A stretch of DNA of 64,000 nucleotides from a virus. Every line of letters starts with the position of its first letter. The first letter of the stretch is position 1. Positions 36,012 to 43,640 of the stretch are shown piece by piece. Where the stretch lies: the IMG/VR virus record IMGVR_UViG_3300020220_005081, positions 1 through 64,000 of that record. The stretch is one strand, 5' to 3'. Position numbers and translations under genes: made by a program. The notes below the pieces were generated by a model, which saw nothing but the letters and a program-made list of their open reading frames with translations, searched no databases and was not told the origin of the DNA.

Positions 36012-37013
36012 TTAAAAATAATCTGAAAAATAATCGTTTATGTACTTATCGATTTTGGAATAACTTGGATAGTCGGGTGCATATGTCGACAGACAATCTT
36101 GGTCTTCCTTGAGTAATCCGATATAAGATCCGTGATATTCTATTGTACCCGAGTTACCATACCCTTTGTTCTCAGATAAATAATCACCCAAGAATCCTTC
36201 CAAATCCTTGATTGGAATTTTGAATAATTGAACTTTGGTGTCTTTCTTGAACGTGGAAGGTCTTTCGATATATTCTCCCTTGCCTTCAAAGTACTTACCC
36301 AACTCAGAAAATATATCTTCATAGATCTCATCTTCATATGCTGTATTATAAGCGTTAGAGTGAACTGAATAAAGGTCCGATTTCATATCACTTAGTTCAT
36401 CATCTAATAGAGATTCTATCGATTTGTCATCATCAACAATTCTCGAAACATTTTCGGAATTTAACTCCCAAAATTCATTATGACCTTGCTCAGCAGCTAT
36501 CAGTTCCATTTCTTCAGTTTCAGGTGAGAGTTGTTGGCCAGCCAACTCTTTCAATATCCTTTCCTTGAATATTTTTAGATTTTCTTTGTTCAATTCTTCG
36601 ATTACATCTCTGTAAACGTCATCAGTTGTGTCCCAATATCTATCCCAATCATAATCACCTTCTAATATAGATTTTATGGTATCTTGACTGATATCATTTC
36701 TGTTGTCACAAAACAAATCTGCTAACTCACCACGATCTTTAACGACCAAATAAGCTTTACCATTTTCAATTTCCACATCACCGAGAAGTTTCTGAATCCA
36801 ATGATAAAAAACAGGTTTATCATATTCGTAAGCCCAAAGAAGATATTCGTTTTGCCAAACTTCGGAACCCCCCCAGGCATTGTGAGGATCTACCTCATCC
36901 ATTAAGCCTCTCTTTTTCAATAGATTGAACCATACAGAATAGTCCCCGAAGTACTTTTTTACATCGAGATCACCGTTGTTAAACATCTCAAGAAAATCAT
37001 CTATGTTTGCCAT
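36012..37013 (-). CDS. acidic hypothetical protein, 333 residues
   Basis: I set the start at MANIDDFLEMF (37013), which follows the TATTTATATG motif, and not at the five-codon-longer frame. The protein is Asp/Glu/Tyr-rich (YAYEYDKPVFYHWIQKLLGD, EGDYDWDRYWDTTDDVYRDV, YNTAYEDEIYEDIFSELGKY). It shares the acidic, aromatic style of the C-terminal half of the protein at 37341. No family is recognised. It heads the minus-strand operon with the two HExxH genes. Confidence 0.7.
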   Translation of the reverse strand: MANIDDFLEMFNNGDLDVKKYFGDYSVWFNLLKKRGLMDEVDPHNAWGGSEVWQNEYLLWAYEYDKPVFYHWIQKLLGDVEIENGKAYLVVKDRGELADLFCDNRNDISQDTIKSILEGDYDWDRYWDTTDDVYRDVIEELNKENLKIFKERILKELAGQQLSPETEEMELIAAEQGHNEFWELNSENVSRIVDDDKSIESLLDDELSDMKSDLYSVHSNAYNTAYEDEIYEDIFSELGKYFEGKGEYIERPSTFKKDTKVQLFKIPIKDLEGFLGDYLSENKGYGNSGTIEYHGSYIGLLKEDQDCLSTYAPDYPSYSKIDKYINDYFSDYF

Positions 37014-37015
37014 AT

Positions 37016-37026
37016 CATATAAATAC
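37016..37026 (-). promoter_or_regulatory. GTATTTATATG motif before 37013
   Basis: On the minus strand GTATTTATATG lies 2 nt before the ATG at 37013 and just after the terminator of the upstream minus-strand gene. Confidence 0.4.
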
Positions 37027-37027
37027 A

Positions 37028-37056
37028 AAAAAAGGGAAGATTTTCTCTTCCCTTTA
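37028..37056 (-). terminator. rho-independent terminator
   Basis: Read on the minus strand, AAAGGGAAGA pairs with TCTTCCCTTT and a T run follows. It ends the transcript of the small gene at 37085. Confidence 0.8.
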
Positions 37057-37084
37057 CCAATTGAGTTGTTCTCCTATATCCCTT

Positions 37085-37249
37085 TTAGGATTTGTTTTTG
37101 TTGTAATATTTCTCGATAGTTTTTTTGATGGCTGACTTCACATCTTCATTAACTTGTTTCGCAAGTTGAACTTTTTGTGCTTTGACTTCTTGTGGTGTTG
37201 GAGGAGTCTGATTATTTTGGTTGCCTTTATTTTTACATCCGCATCCCAT
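37085..37249 (-). CDS. small MGCGC protein
   Basis: A 54-codon minus-strand frame with product MGCGCKNKGNQNNQTPPTPQ followed by a helical charged tail (QEVKAQKVQLAKQVNEDVKS). Short proteins beginning MGCGCK are common in phages of this kind; the cysteines could bind metal or be lipid-modified. A clear terminator follows it, which supports a real transcript. Confidence 0.72.
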   Translation of the reverse strand: MGCGCKNKGNQNNQTPPTPQEVKAQKVQLAKQVNEDVKSAIKKTIEKYYNKNKS

Positions 37250-37316
37250 GATTGGTAATTTTTAAATTTTGTTTATGTAGATAAATATGTTTCTTTTCAA
37301 AATATAAATGTCTTTC

Positions 37317-37330
37317 AATATTTATTAAAT
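37317..37330 (+). promoter_or_regulatory. TATATTTAT-class motif before 37341
   Basis: AATATTTATTAAAT ends 10 nt before ATG 37341, in the divergent gap with the small MGCGC gene. Confidence 0.45.
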
Positions 37331-37340
37331 AAAGAATTTG

Positions 37341-39107
37341 ATGTCAGAAAGAATTATTTTGGTTGAGAGTAGAGTGTCAGAGTTTAGAGATAAATTTAAT
37401 AAGAAATTTTCTCAAGACCAAATGATAAAAATAGTAGATGAGATTCCATCCAAATACTATCAATGGGTAGGAAAAAACTTGGATCAAATAGGATTCAACA
37501 CAAATTTTCCAATAATCAAAGGTCTTTTGGACTATTTTAACAAATTCGGATCTAATTTACAAAAAACAGACATTTTCAATTACAAGTCAATCGACGAACT
37601 TAAAACAGCACTCGACCAATACGCTGAAAGACAAAGAAGGAACTACAAAAAAATTCAAGGTGCAAATATTGTTTATGAGTCTCCAAGATACTTGGTTGTC
37701 AACCCATTAAGTTTTGAATCATCTTGTTATTATGGTAAGGGGACTAAGTGGTGTACATCGGGACGTGATCAAGCTGATACATTTAACAAATATAATACTG
37801 AAGGTAAATTGTTTTACATAATAGACAAAACGCTACCATCTACAGATTTAAAATACAAGGTCGGTTTATCACTCAAATTTAACGGGGACGAGTCTTACTA
37901 TGATGCGATAGATAATACACTCAGGGATTCTGTTCTATTTGAACAACCTGAGTTCAAAAAAATAATCGAAAAAATAAAGAACTACCTAAAATCTGAATAC
38001 TCTGAACAAGTCAAAGTCGAAGAGGATAAGAAAAGAGAAAAAACAGAAAGGGATAGACTGAGACAATTAGAGATTAAAAAAATCAAGTTAGCCAAAAAAC
38101 AGGAGGCCGATGAAAGGAGAGTTGAACAAGAATGGGCTTTAACAAACGATTTGGATGAAGAGGGTCAAAAAGCCTGGGCAATACTCAATTATTTAGAAAA
38201 CGAGGGTGCTGATGTCAGGGACAAAGAACAGGAGGAAAGATTATCTGAGATTCAAGTACAATTGGATCGTTTGAATGTAGAATATGATGCTTCAGAAAAC
38301 TTTGATTCTGAGATTTATGATCAAATAACAGAATTGGAGGATGAACGAGACGAGATCTTGAAAATGATAGACGTTTATTACATTGTTCCAATGAAATATG
38401 AACACTATGGACTTTCTCAATTTGAGGTAGATCATGATGATTTCTATGGTCAGACATATGCCGTTGGAAATGAATCTGAAGTAGAAGAAGCCGCTATAGA
38501 TTATGTTGATGGATTGGTAGATGAAATTGGAATTGCGGGATTTAACAAAAGTTTTTATTCAAATTTCATTGATGAAGATGCGGTATTGGATCATGCCCGA
38601 GGTTGGTATGATGATGATCTTTCTCAAAACCCTGAGGCTTATTTAGATGATGAAGATAGGATGCTCAGTGATGGACAAATGGACCAAATATTATTTAAAA
38701 AATCAACTATCACAAAATTGGAGGCTCAAATGGAAATACTTGAAAAATTATCCTTGGATATTGAAGATGAAGAACAGATTTCAAGCTTAGAAGATAGTGT
38801 AACAGAATTAGAGGAAAAAATTGAGGAACTAAAATCAGATATTGAAGATATAGAAACAGCTCCAGAGGGTGATTGGCCAGATGAATTAATTGACAAAAAG
38901 CTTGAGGATTTGTTGAGTGATGTTGAAAGAAACATAGAATATTACATGGAAGATAATGGACTAAACATAGAAGACTTTATTGATATGGATAAATTCAAGC
39001 AAGCAGTTGTAGATGAGGACGGTTATGGACAGTTAAGCCCATATGATGGAACTTATGAGATATTTAATGTCATGGGTACAGAATACTATGTTTTCAGAAT
39101 TGATTAA
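37341..39107 (+). CDS. WCTS-family protein with acidic coiled-coil tail
   Basis: A 588-residue protein from ATG 37341. The N-terminus MSERIILVE contains an (L/I)-x-E site. The core near 130-190 has GKGTKWCTSGRDQADTFNKY, GKLFYIIDKTLP and YKVGLSLKFNGDESYYDAID, parallel to the proteins at 2298 and 17677. A basic coiled coil follows (EEDKKREKTERDRLRQLEIK), then a long Glu/Asp-rich region with paired helices (EEQISSLEDSVTELEEKIEE). The acidic tail might mimic DNA or fold as a scaffold. Function unknown. Confidence 0.78.
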   Translation: MSERIILVESRVSEFRDKFNKKFSQDQMIKIVDEIPSKYYQWVGKNLDQIGFNTNFPIIKGLLDYFNKFGSNLQKTDIFNYKSIDELKTALDQYAERQRRNYKKIQGANIVYESPRYLVVNPLSFESSCYYGKGTKWCTSGRDQADTFNKYNTEGKLFYIIDKTLPSTDLKYKVGLSLKFNGDESYYDAIDNTLRDSVLFEQPEFKKIIEKIKNYLKSEYSEQVKVEEDKKREKTERDRLRQLEIKKIKLAKKQEADERRVEQEWALTNDLDEEGQKAWAILNYLENEGADVRDKEQEERLSEIQVQLDRLNVEYDASENFDSEIYDQITELEDERDEILKMIDVYYIVPMKYEHYGLSQFEVDHDDFYGQTYAVGNESEVEEAAIDYVDGLVDEIGIAGFNKSFYSNFIDEDAVLDHARGWYDDDLSQNPEAYLDDEDRMLSDGQMDQILFKKSTITKLEAQMEILEKLSLDIEDEEQISSLEDSVTELEEKIEELKSDIEDIETAPEGDWPDELIDKKLEDLLSDVERNIEYYMEDNGLNIEDFIDMDKFKQAVVDEDGYGQLSPYDGTYEIFNVMGTEYYVFRID

Positions 39108-39133
39108 CAATTTTATGAACTTATATTTTCCTT

Positions 39134-39907
39134 ATGATGACAAGAACGAAAAAAAGTTCCTTTCAATTGGATCCCGAATGGATATACAAAGAACCAATTG
39201 ATTTTGAACATAAGAAATATACATTATTAGCGTATCTTCAAAAGTGTGATCGTAGATTTGATGAACTTAAAATCTACCCTGACTTTGTAGAACTTTCCTT
39301 GCACTTGGCAAATCTTCAATCTTTGTCTAAAGAAAATACGTTGTTGACCATCAAGAAAAACCTATCATCATATGATGATGAAATTCTATTCAAAGATCTT
39401 GTGCCAAAAATACCACCAAAACTTCGAGATGAACAACAAAAAGAAATTGACAAAACAGTAAAATATTCAGGGCAAAAGATTTACGAGGCATTCGAAATAG
39501 CAAAATCAATTTGGAATGTTGCTCATGACTCGATATCTGTGCAAATAAGAAAAAATAAAACCAGACTTGAAGATGGAAGAGGTTATATTTTTCATAGGAA
39601 AAAATTTGAAGATCAAATTTATTTGTGGGAATATGAAATAAGAAAAGAGGTAACTGATGACCATTATAGTAAGACGTTTTTAAACTTTATTTTTTCAGGA
39701 GGAACAGATGAGAAATCTTTTGTCGAATTAATAGAGGAAAATTCCACGTGGAGTAACACAGATTTTTATAAAGAAATTCCGGTATTTGAAGTCAAATGTA
39801 GCCAAGACTTTCCATTTGAAGAAACTTTCATTCCAATGATGAAAAGAGCTCTTATGGCTTACATATTTCAGATTGTTAATTTGAAAAAAATTCACAATTT
39901 GGAATAG
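39134..39907 (+). CDS. conserved hypothetical phage protein
   Basis: A 257-residue protein with FQLDPEWIYKEPIDFEHKKY then TLLAYLQKCDRRFDELKIYP near the N-terminus. I have seen this style in uncharacterised proteins of large aquatic phages, but know of no function. The rest is helical and charged. A TATATTTT box lies just before the ATG pair at 39134/39137, similar in spacing to the leaderless promoters. Confidence 0.75.
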   Translation: MMTRTKKSSFQLDPEWIYKEPIDFEHKKYTLLAYLQKCDRRFDELKIYPDFVELSLHLANLQSLSKENTLLTIKKNLSSYDDEILFKDLVPKIPPKLRDEQQKEIDKTVKYSGQKIYEAFEIAKSIWNVAHDSISVQIRKNKTRLEDGRGYIFHRKKFEDQIYLWEYEIRKEVTDDHYSKTFLNFIFSGGTDEKSFVELIEENSTWSNTDFYKEIPVFEVKCSQDFPFEETFIPMMKRALMAYIFQIVNLKKIHNLE

Positions 39908-39929
39908 TTAATACTTTTTTTTACATTTG
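39898..39929 (+). promoter_or_regulatory. complete Bacteroidetes promoter TTTG-N20-TACATTTG
   Basis: TTTG (39898-39901) and TACATTTG (39922-39929) are separated by 20 nt, the expected -33/-7 spacing. The box ends 5 nt before ATG 39935, so the mRNA would be leaderless. Confidence 0.7.
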
Positions 39930-39934
39930 TTCTT

Positions 39935-40147
39935 ATGGGATTCAACAGAAGATATCTTGACAAAGAAAAATGTTTTCATTTTCTCAGAACTTCTTCATTA
40001 CTCAATCTTTACGGAAAAAGTGATATTTTAATTTTTGAGGACGAGGAAAGTAGTAATATTTATGAAATGTTTAAAGAAGGTAAAACAGAAAAAGAAATAG
40101 CCGAACATTATGGTTTACAAAACATTAATCCCTCAAATAACGGATAA
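39935..40147 (+). CDS. hypothetical 70-residue protein
   Basis: The product MGFNRRYLDKEKCFHFLRTS is followed by an acidic middle and KEGKTEKEIAEHYGLQN, a segment resembling a short helix-turn-helix recognition motif. Its last 38 bases overlap the GT11 gene in another frame. It is first in a transcript begun by a full promoter. Confidence 0.65.
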   Translation: MGFNRRYLDKEKCFHFLRTSSLLNLYGKSDILIFEDEESSNIYEMFKEGKTEKEIAEHYGLQNINPSNNG

Positions 40148-41036
40148 AACTGGATCCGTTTTACTCATGGGTGGTGTTGGTAATCTAATGTTTCAAATAT
40201 CAGCATTATTATCATATGCGAAAGATAATCCAAAAGTTGAACCTGTATTAGGTTATTGGTTATCTCATCAATCAGAGTTTTCCTTACAATCTAATATCAC
40301 CCAAACTTCAAAAAGAAATCATCATTTCGATCCTTGGGGTGGGCACGAAGTAAAAGATAGAGGTATAAGTTTAGGCGATATATTTCCAAATTTACCATGG
40401 TTTTATGGAAGACCCGAGGCTTTCATTTGGGATTTAGATCAGAGACTTGCTTGGGAGTATGACACTGGGTCGGGTGGAGAATTTATTCCCATAAAAGAAA
40501 TAACAAACACACCTTTTCTAATTCAAGGATACTTCTTCAATAAAAATTATTGGCATCATAATCGAGAATATCTACTAAATTTTTTTCAACCCAACACCAA
40601 TATACTAGATTATCTCCATAAAAACTATTCTAAGACTTTCAGAAATCCAACAACATCTCTTCATATGAGGATGGGTAATAATAATGATTTCATTTCACCT
40701 ATTATCCCTCCAATTGAATGGTATGAATATGTATTAAGTCTCTTATCTACTGATGATCAAATACTTCTATTTACAGATAATAAAGAAAAGTCAAGTTTTT
40801 TACTTAATAAACTAGACATTAATAAGGAAAGAATTATGTTTATAGATGAAGATCCACATGTTTCAATGTTAATGATGGCAAAATGTGACAAACATATTCT
40901 CTCAAACTCCACATTATCTTTTTGGGGAGCATACCTTGATAATAAGCAAGAAAATTCCGATACTTACATTCACGAATCTTTTTTTCAATATCATCCAAAA
41001 TCTATGATTCCATATGATTCTTGGAGAATAAATTAA
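40110..41036 (+). CDS. GT11 family alpha-1,2-fucosyltransferase-like glycosyltransferase
   Basis: A 308-residue protein with GT11 landmarks: GGVGNLMFQISALLSYA near residue 21 (family GGLGNQMFQYA), TSLHMRMGNNNDF (family H-x-R-x-G-D nucleotide-binding motif) and HILSNSTLSFWGAYL (family SNSTFSWWAAYL). GT11 enzymes transfer fucose from GDP-fucose to galactose. This fits a glycan that already carries Gal, such as one begun by a GT25 enzyme. Whether the sugar is fucose cannot be decided from the sequence. Confidence 0.85.
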   Translation: MVYKTLIPQITDKTGSVLLMGGVGNLMFQISALLSYAKDNPKVEPVLGYWLSHQSEFSLQSNITQTSKRNHHFDPWGGHEVKDRGISLGDIFPNLPWFYGRPEAFIWDLDQRLAWEYDTGSGGEFIPIKEITNTPFLIQGYFFNKNYWHHNREYLLNFFQPNTNILDYLHKNYSKTFRNPTTSLHMRMGNNNDFISPIIPPIEWYEYVLSLLSTDDQILLFTDNKEKSSFLLNKLDINKERIMFIDEDPHVSMLMMAKCDKHILSNSTLSFWGAYLDNKQENSDTYIHESFFQYHPKSMIPYDSWRIN

Positions 41037-41051
41037 ACATGGAGGTAAACT

Positions 41052-41309
41052 ATGAAGTGTATTAAAGCAATTAGAGAGTCAAAAAACGTAGAAGTCGGTG
41101 ACATCAAAAGAGTTGATGACAAAACCGCAATAAATATGGTAGGAATTAGTTGGGAATATGTTTCCAAAACCGAGTGGAAAAAATGGAAAGGTGTAAAAAC
41201 TGAACCCAAAGAAGAAACTTATCAATACAAGAAAAAATCAAACCCCAAACAGATGAATGGTGTGCCATCAAATGAACCATTTATAAAAACAAGAAAAAAA
41301 TTTAAATAA
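41052..41309 (+). CDS. hypothetical 85-residue basic protein
   Basis: The product is MKCIKAIRESKNVEVGDIKR followed by ISWEYVSKTEWKKWKG and a basic, disordered end. Unlike nearly all other genes here, it is preceded by a good Shine-Dalgarno-like GGAGG 7 nt before the ATG. No family is recognised. Its stop overlaps the next ATG. Confidence 0.68.
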   Translation: MKCIKAIRESKNVEVGDIKRVDDKTAINMVGISWEYVSKTEWKKWKGVKTEPKEETYQYKKKSNPKQMNGVPSNEPFIKTRKKFK

Positions 41310-41524
41310 TGTCAAACGTACAAGTCTATTTATTTGAAATGCTCCGTCAAGAGGCGGAGGCACAGAAAGCCAAAGCCCTTTTGACTTTGGAATTATTATC
41401 AAACCACGCAGTAGGTATTGGAGATCATTCAACAGCAGATTTCTATAAAAACGCTGAGGAAGCACTTCAGATGTTAGCTGATGCTGACGATAAACTCGAC
41501 GCGATTCAAAAATACTTTAGTTAA
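41309..41524 (+). CDS. small conserved phage protein
   Basis: A 71-residue helical protein. AKALLTLELLSNHAVGIGDH then STADFYKNAEEALQMLADAD matches a small family widespread in T4-like cyanophages and related large phages, always uncharacterised. It lies in a run of tiny overlapping genes (TAATG with the next). Confidence 0.78.
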   Translation: MSNVQVYLFEMLRQEAEAQKAKALLTLELLSNHAVGIGDHSTADFYKNAEEALQMLADADDKLDAIQKYFS

Positions 41525-41664
41525 TGAAAAAAATCCTGAAAAAACTCGAGTGGTGGTTTGATTACTACATTATGTGGATGCTTTATAATGGGAACAAAAC
41601 ACATAGATACATCGATTACATGGAAAAAAAGTGGGGGAAGAAAAAAAATGAACACGAAAGTTGA
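41524..41664 (+). CDS. 46-residue small protein
   Basis: ATG 41524 overlaps the previous stop. The product MKKILKKLEWWFDYYIMWML followed by YNGNKTHRYIDYMEKKWGKK is amphipathic and Trp/Tyr-rich, and could associate with membranes. It ends at TGA 41662-41664, inside the start of the DUF3310 gene. Confidence 0.65.
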   Translation: MKKILKKLEWWFDYYIMWMLYNGNKTHRYIDYMEKKWGKKKNEHES

Positions 41665-41878
41665 AATGGTCAATCACCCTCATCATTATGGAGGTGAAGA
41701 AAACCCTTATGAAGTAATTAAAGTTTGTGAAGCTTGGGATTTAGATAAAGATGCATATCTTTTCAACGTGGTAAAATACGTGGTCAGAGCAGGTAAAAAA
41801 AATTCTTCCAAGGAATTAGAAGACCTCAAAAAAGCCGCTTTCTATTTGAACAGAAAAATTGAAAACTTAGAAAAATGA
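41648..41878 (+). CDS. DUF3310 protein
   Basis: From ATG 41648 the 76-residue product begins MNTKVEMVNHPHHYGGEENP and continues YEVIKVCEAWDLDKDAYLFN and VVKYVVRAGKKNSSKELEDL. This is the DUF3310 pattern (HPxHYxGxxxxEVIxxxxAW ... NxxKYxxRAGKK ... EDLxKA), very common in phages and often loosely called nucleotide-kinase-like. Its role is unknown. It overlaps the kinase gene by 4 nt. Confidence 0.9.
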   Translation: MNTKVEMVNHPHHYGGEENPYEVIKVCEAWDLDKDAYLFNVVKYVVRAGKKNSSKELEDLKKAAFYLNRKIENLEK

Positions 41879-42315
41879 TTATTTGGTTTACAGGACAACC
41901 AGGGTCTGGTAAAACAACCATTTGTGAAAGGATAATTTGGGAAAAACCAAGTTTCTTCCATATCGATGGGGATGACTTGAGAAATTTATTCGAAAATAAA
42001 GATTATTCTGAAACAGGGAGAAGAAAAAATATTGAATTAGCACAACAAATTTCTGAATACCTTCATAATAAAAAAAGAGATGTTGTGGTATCATTAGTGT
42101 CCCCTTACAAAGACCAAAGAGACAAGTTTAAACAAAAAATGGGGACTAATTTAGTCGAGATTTACATTCACACAAATGAACTGAGAGGAAGAGAGGATTT
42201 TTTTGTTGAAAATTATGAACCCCCAACTGAGAACTTTCTGAGTGTTGATACTACTGAGGAGGATGTTGAAGAATCAGTGTCAAAAGTATTAAAATATGCG
42301 GAAAATACACGTTGA
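41875..42315 (+). CDS. adenylylsulfate (APS) kinase-like protein
   Basis: A 146-residue P-loop kinase. It begins MIIWFTGQPGSGKTTICERI (Walker A), then FFHIDGDDLRNLF (the IDGDxLR motif of CysC), SETGRRKNIELAQQISEYLH (the 'dRxENIRR' helix), VVVSLVSPYKDQRDKFKQ (the 'alISPyrxdR' strand), and LVEIYIHTNE ... VENYEPPTENFLSVDT (matching 'F-E-V-y-v ... YE-P-x-P-e-l-v-i-d-t'). The usual RDPKGLY insertion is shortened. APS kinase makes PAPS, the sulfate donor for sulfotransferases, two of which are encoded at 50569 and 60182. A related small-molecule kinase remains possible. Confidence 0.8.
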   Translation: MIIWFTGQPGSGKTTICERIIWEKPSFFHIDGDDLRNLFENKDYSETGRRKNIELAQQISEYLHNKKRDVVVSLVSPYKDQRDKFKQKMGTNLVEIYIHTNELRGREDFFVENYEPPTENFLSVDTTEEDVEESVSKVLKYAENTR

Positions 42316-42697
42316 GGGTGACCCAAAACTGAAAAATAGTGGTTCTAAACAATATTCCATGTTTATTGGTCGTTGGCAGCCGTGGCATTCAGGTCACAGG
42401 TGGTTAATTGATCAAAGGTTAAACGAGGGTAAGAATATTCTTATTTGTATTAGAGACATCGAACCTGACGAAAAAAATCCATTCAGTGCTTTAGAGGTTG
42501 AGGCAAACATAAAAAAAGAACTTTGGAAACTTGTTGGTGATGAAAAAGTAAAAGTTGTAATTATACCTGACATAGAATCTGTAAATTTCGGTCGTGGTGT
42601 TGGTTATGACATTATTGAACATATACCCCCTCAAGAGGTTGGAGATATATCTGCGAGTAAGATTCGACAAGAAATGAGAGACGAGGGTAAATTATGA
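42296..42697 (+). CDS. HxGH adenylyl/nucleotidyltransferase-like protein
   Basis: A 133-residue protein overlapping the APS kinase by 20 nt. SMFIGRWQPWHSGHRWLIDQ contains the HxGH motif of the nucleotidyltransferase superfamily, KNPFSALEVEANIKKEL matches the second conserved segment, and GDISASKIRQEM is the C-terminal ISxTxIR motif. This is the pattern of NMN/pantetheine-phosphate adenylyltransferase-like enzymes. Next to an APS kinase one could think of sulfate activation, since homomeric ATP sulfurylases use the same fold, but NAD metabolism is the more ordinary reading. Confidence 0.78.
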   Translation: MRKIHVEGDPKLKNSGSKQYSMFIGRWQPWHSGHRWLIDQRLNEGKNILICIRDIEPDEKNPFSALEVEANIKKELWKLVGDEKVKVVIIPDIESVNFGRGVGYDIIEHIPPQEVGDISASKIRQEMRDEGKL

Positions 42698-42722
42698 TGC
42701 ACATAAAAATAAAATTGATCGT

Positions 42723-42730
42723 TATATTTG
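42723..42730 (+). promoter_or_regulatory. -7 box TATATTTG
   Basis: TATATTTG matches TAnnTTTG, 21 nt before ATG 42752. No clear -33 TTTG is at the right distance. Confidence 0.45.
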
Positions 42731-42751
42731 GCTTGGATAATTTGTAAATTA

Positions 42752-43597
42752 ATGGAAACTAATAAAATAATAAATGGGGATTGTATAAAGGTAATGTCTG
42801 AAATGCCTGAAAAGTCAATTGATTTAATTGTGACTTCACCTCCATATGGAGTGGGTATTAAATACGATCAATTTGAAGATGATTTGGAATTTGATCAATA
42901 TAGGACATTCTCAAATAATTGGTTAAGAGAAGCCTATCGTGTTTTGAAAGATGACGGTAGAATAGCTATTAATTTACCTTACGAAATCAATAGACAATCC
43001 AAGGGTGGTCGTATATTCATGGTTGCAGAGATTTGGAACATTATGAAAAGTATAGGTTTCGGATTTTTTGGGGTAGTTGATCTCGAGGAGGAATCTCCCC
43101 ATAGAAGTAAAACCACTGCATGGGGATCATGGATGTCTCCTTCAGCTCCATACATTTATAATCCGAAAGAGTGTGTAATTTTGGCATATAAAAAACATCA
43201 TATCAAGAAAGTTAAAGGGGAACCTCAATGGTCTGCAGTCATGGTGGAGCAAGAAGACGGAAAAGAGAAGAAAACATATACCGAAGATCAAAAAAAAGAG
43301 TTTATCGATTTGGTATATGGACAATGGAAGTACTTTGCGGACACAAAACAATTGACAAAGGCAACATTCTCACTTGATATCCCAAATAACGCAATCAAAA
43401 TTCTTACCTATAAAAATGAATTGATATTAGATCCTTTTGTAGGATCAGGCACAAGTTTGGTTGCTGCGGAAATTCAAGGAAGAAAATGGATTGGTATTGA
43501 ATTATCTCCCAATTATTGTGAAATTGCCAAGAATAGGGTCAAAGCTTTCTTGGAAGAAAAAAATCAACCTGAGTTGGTATTTGAAAAGGGTTCGTAA
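42752..43597 (+). CDS. DNA methyltransferase, N4-cytosine/N6-adenine (SPPY) class
   Basis: From ATG 42752, a 281-residue protein. Motif IV LIVTSPPYGVGIKYD (TSPPY) comes early, then a target-recognition middle, and motif I LDPFVGSGTSLVAAEIQGRK plus GIELSPNYCEIAKNRV at the C-terminus. This is the beta-class order. SPPY is typical of N4-cytosine methylases but also occurs in N6-adenine ones. There is no restriction partner nearby, so it is an orphan protective methylase. It may act with the Dam-like enzyme at 16794 on different sites. Confidence 0.92.
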   Translation: METNKIINGDCIKVMSEMPEKSIDLIVTSPPYGVGIKYDQFEDDLEFDQYRTFSNNWLREAYRVLKDDGRIAINLPYEINRQSKGGRIFMVAEIWNIMKSIGFGFFGVVDLEEESPHRSKTTAWGSWMSPSAPYIYNPKECVILAYKKHHIKKVKGEPQWSAVMVEQEDGKEKKTYTEDQKKEFIDLVYGQWKYFADTKQLTKATFSLDIPNNAIKILTYKNELILDPFVGSGTSLVAAEIQGRKWIGIELSPNYCEIAKNRVKAFLEEKNQPELVFEKGS

Positions 43598-43610
43598 GAA
43601 CCTTTTTTTT
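43584..43610 (+). terminator. rho-independent terminator
   Basis: GGTTC-GTAA-GAACC with flanking A run and T run forms a stem ending in eight Ts. The methylase stop codon lies in the loop. Confidence 0.8.
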
Positions 43611-43618
43611 ATAATCTC

Positions 43619-43629
43619 TATATTTATAA
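43619..43629 (+). promoter_or_regulatory. TATATTTATAA motif before 43641
   Basis: TATATTTATAA sits between the terminator and ATG 43641, 11 nt before the start. Confidence 0.5.
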
Positions 43630-43640
43630 AGAAAAAATAA

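Noticed and set aside
42296-42697. ATP sulfurylase to complete sulfate activation
   Set aside because: The HxGH fold is compatible, but the motifs fit NMN/pantetheine adenylyltransferases better; kept as nucleotidyltransferase-like.
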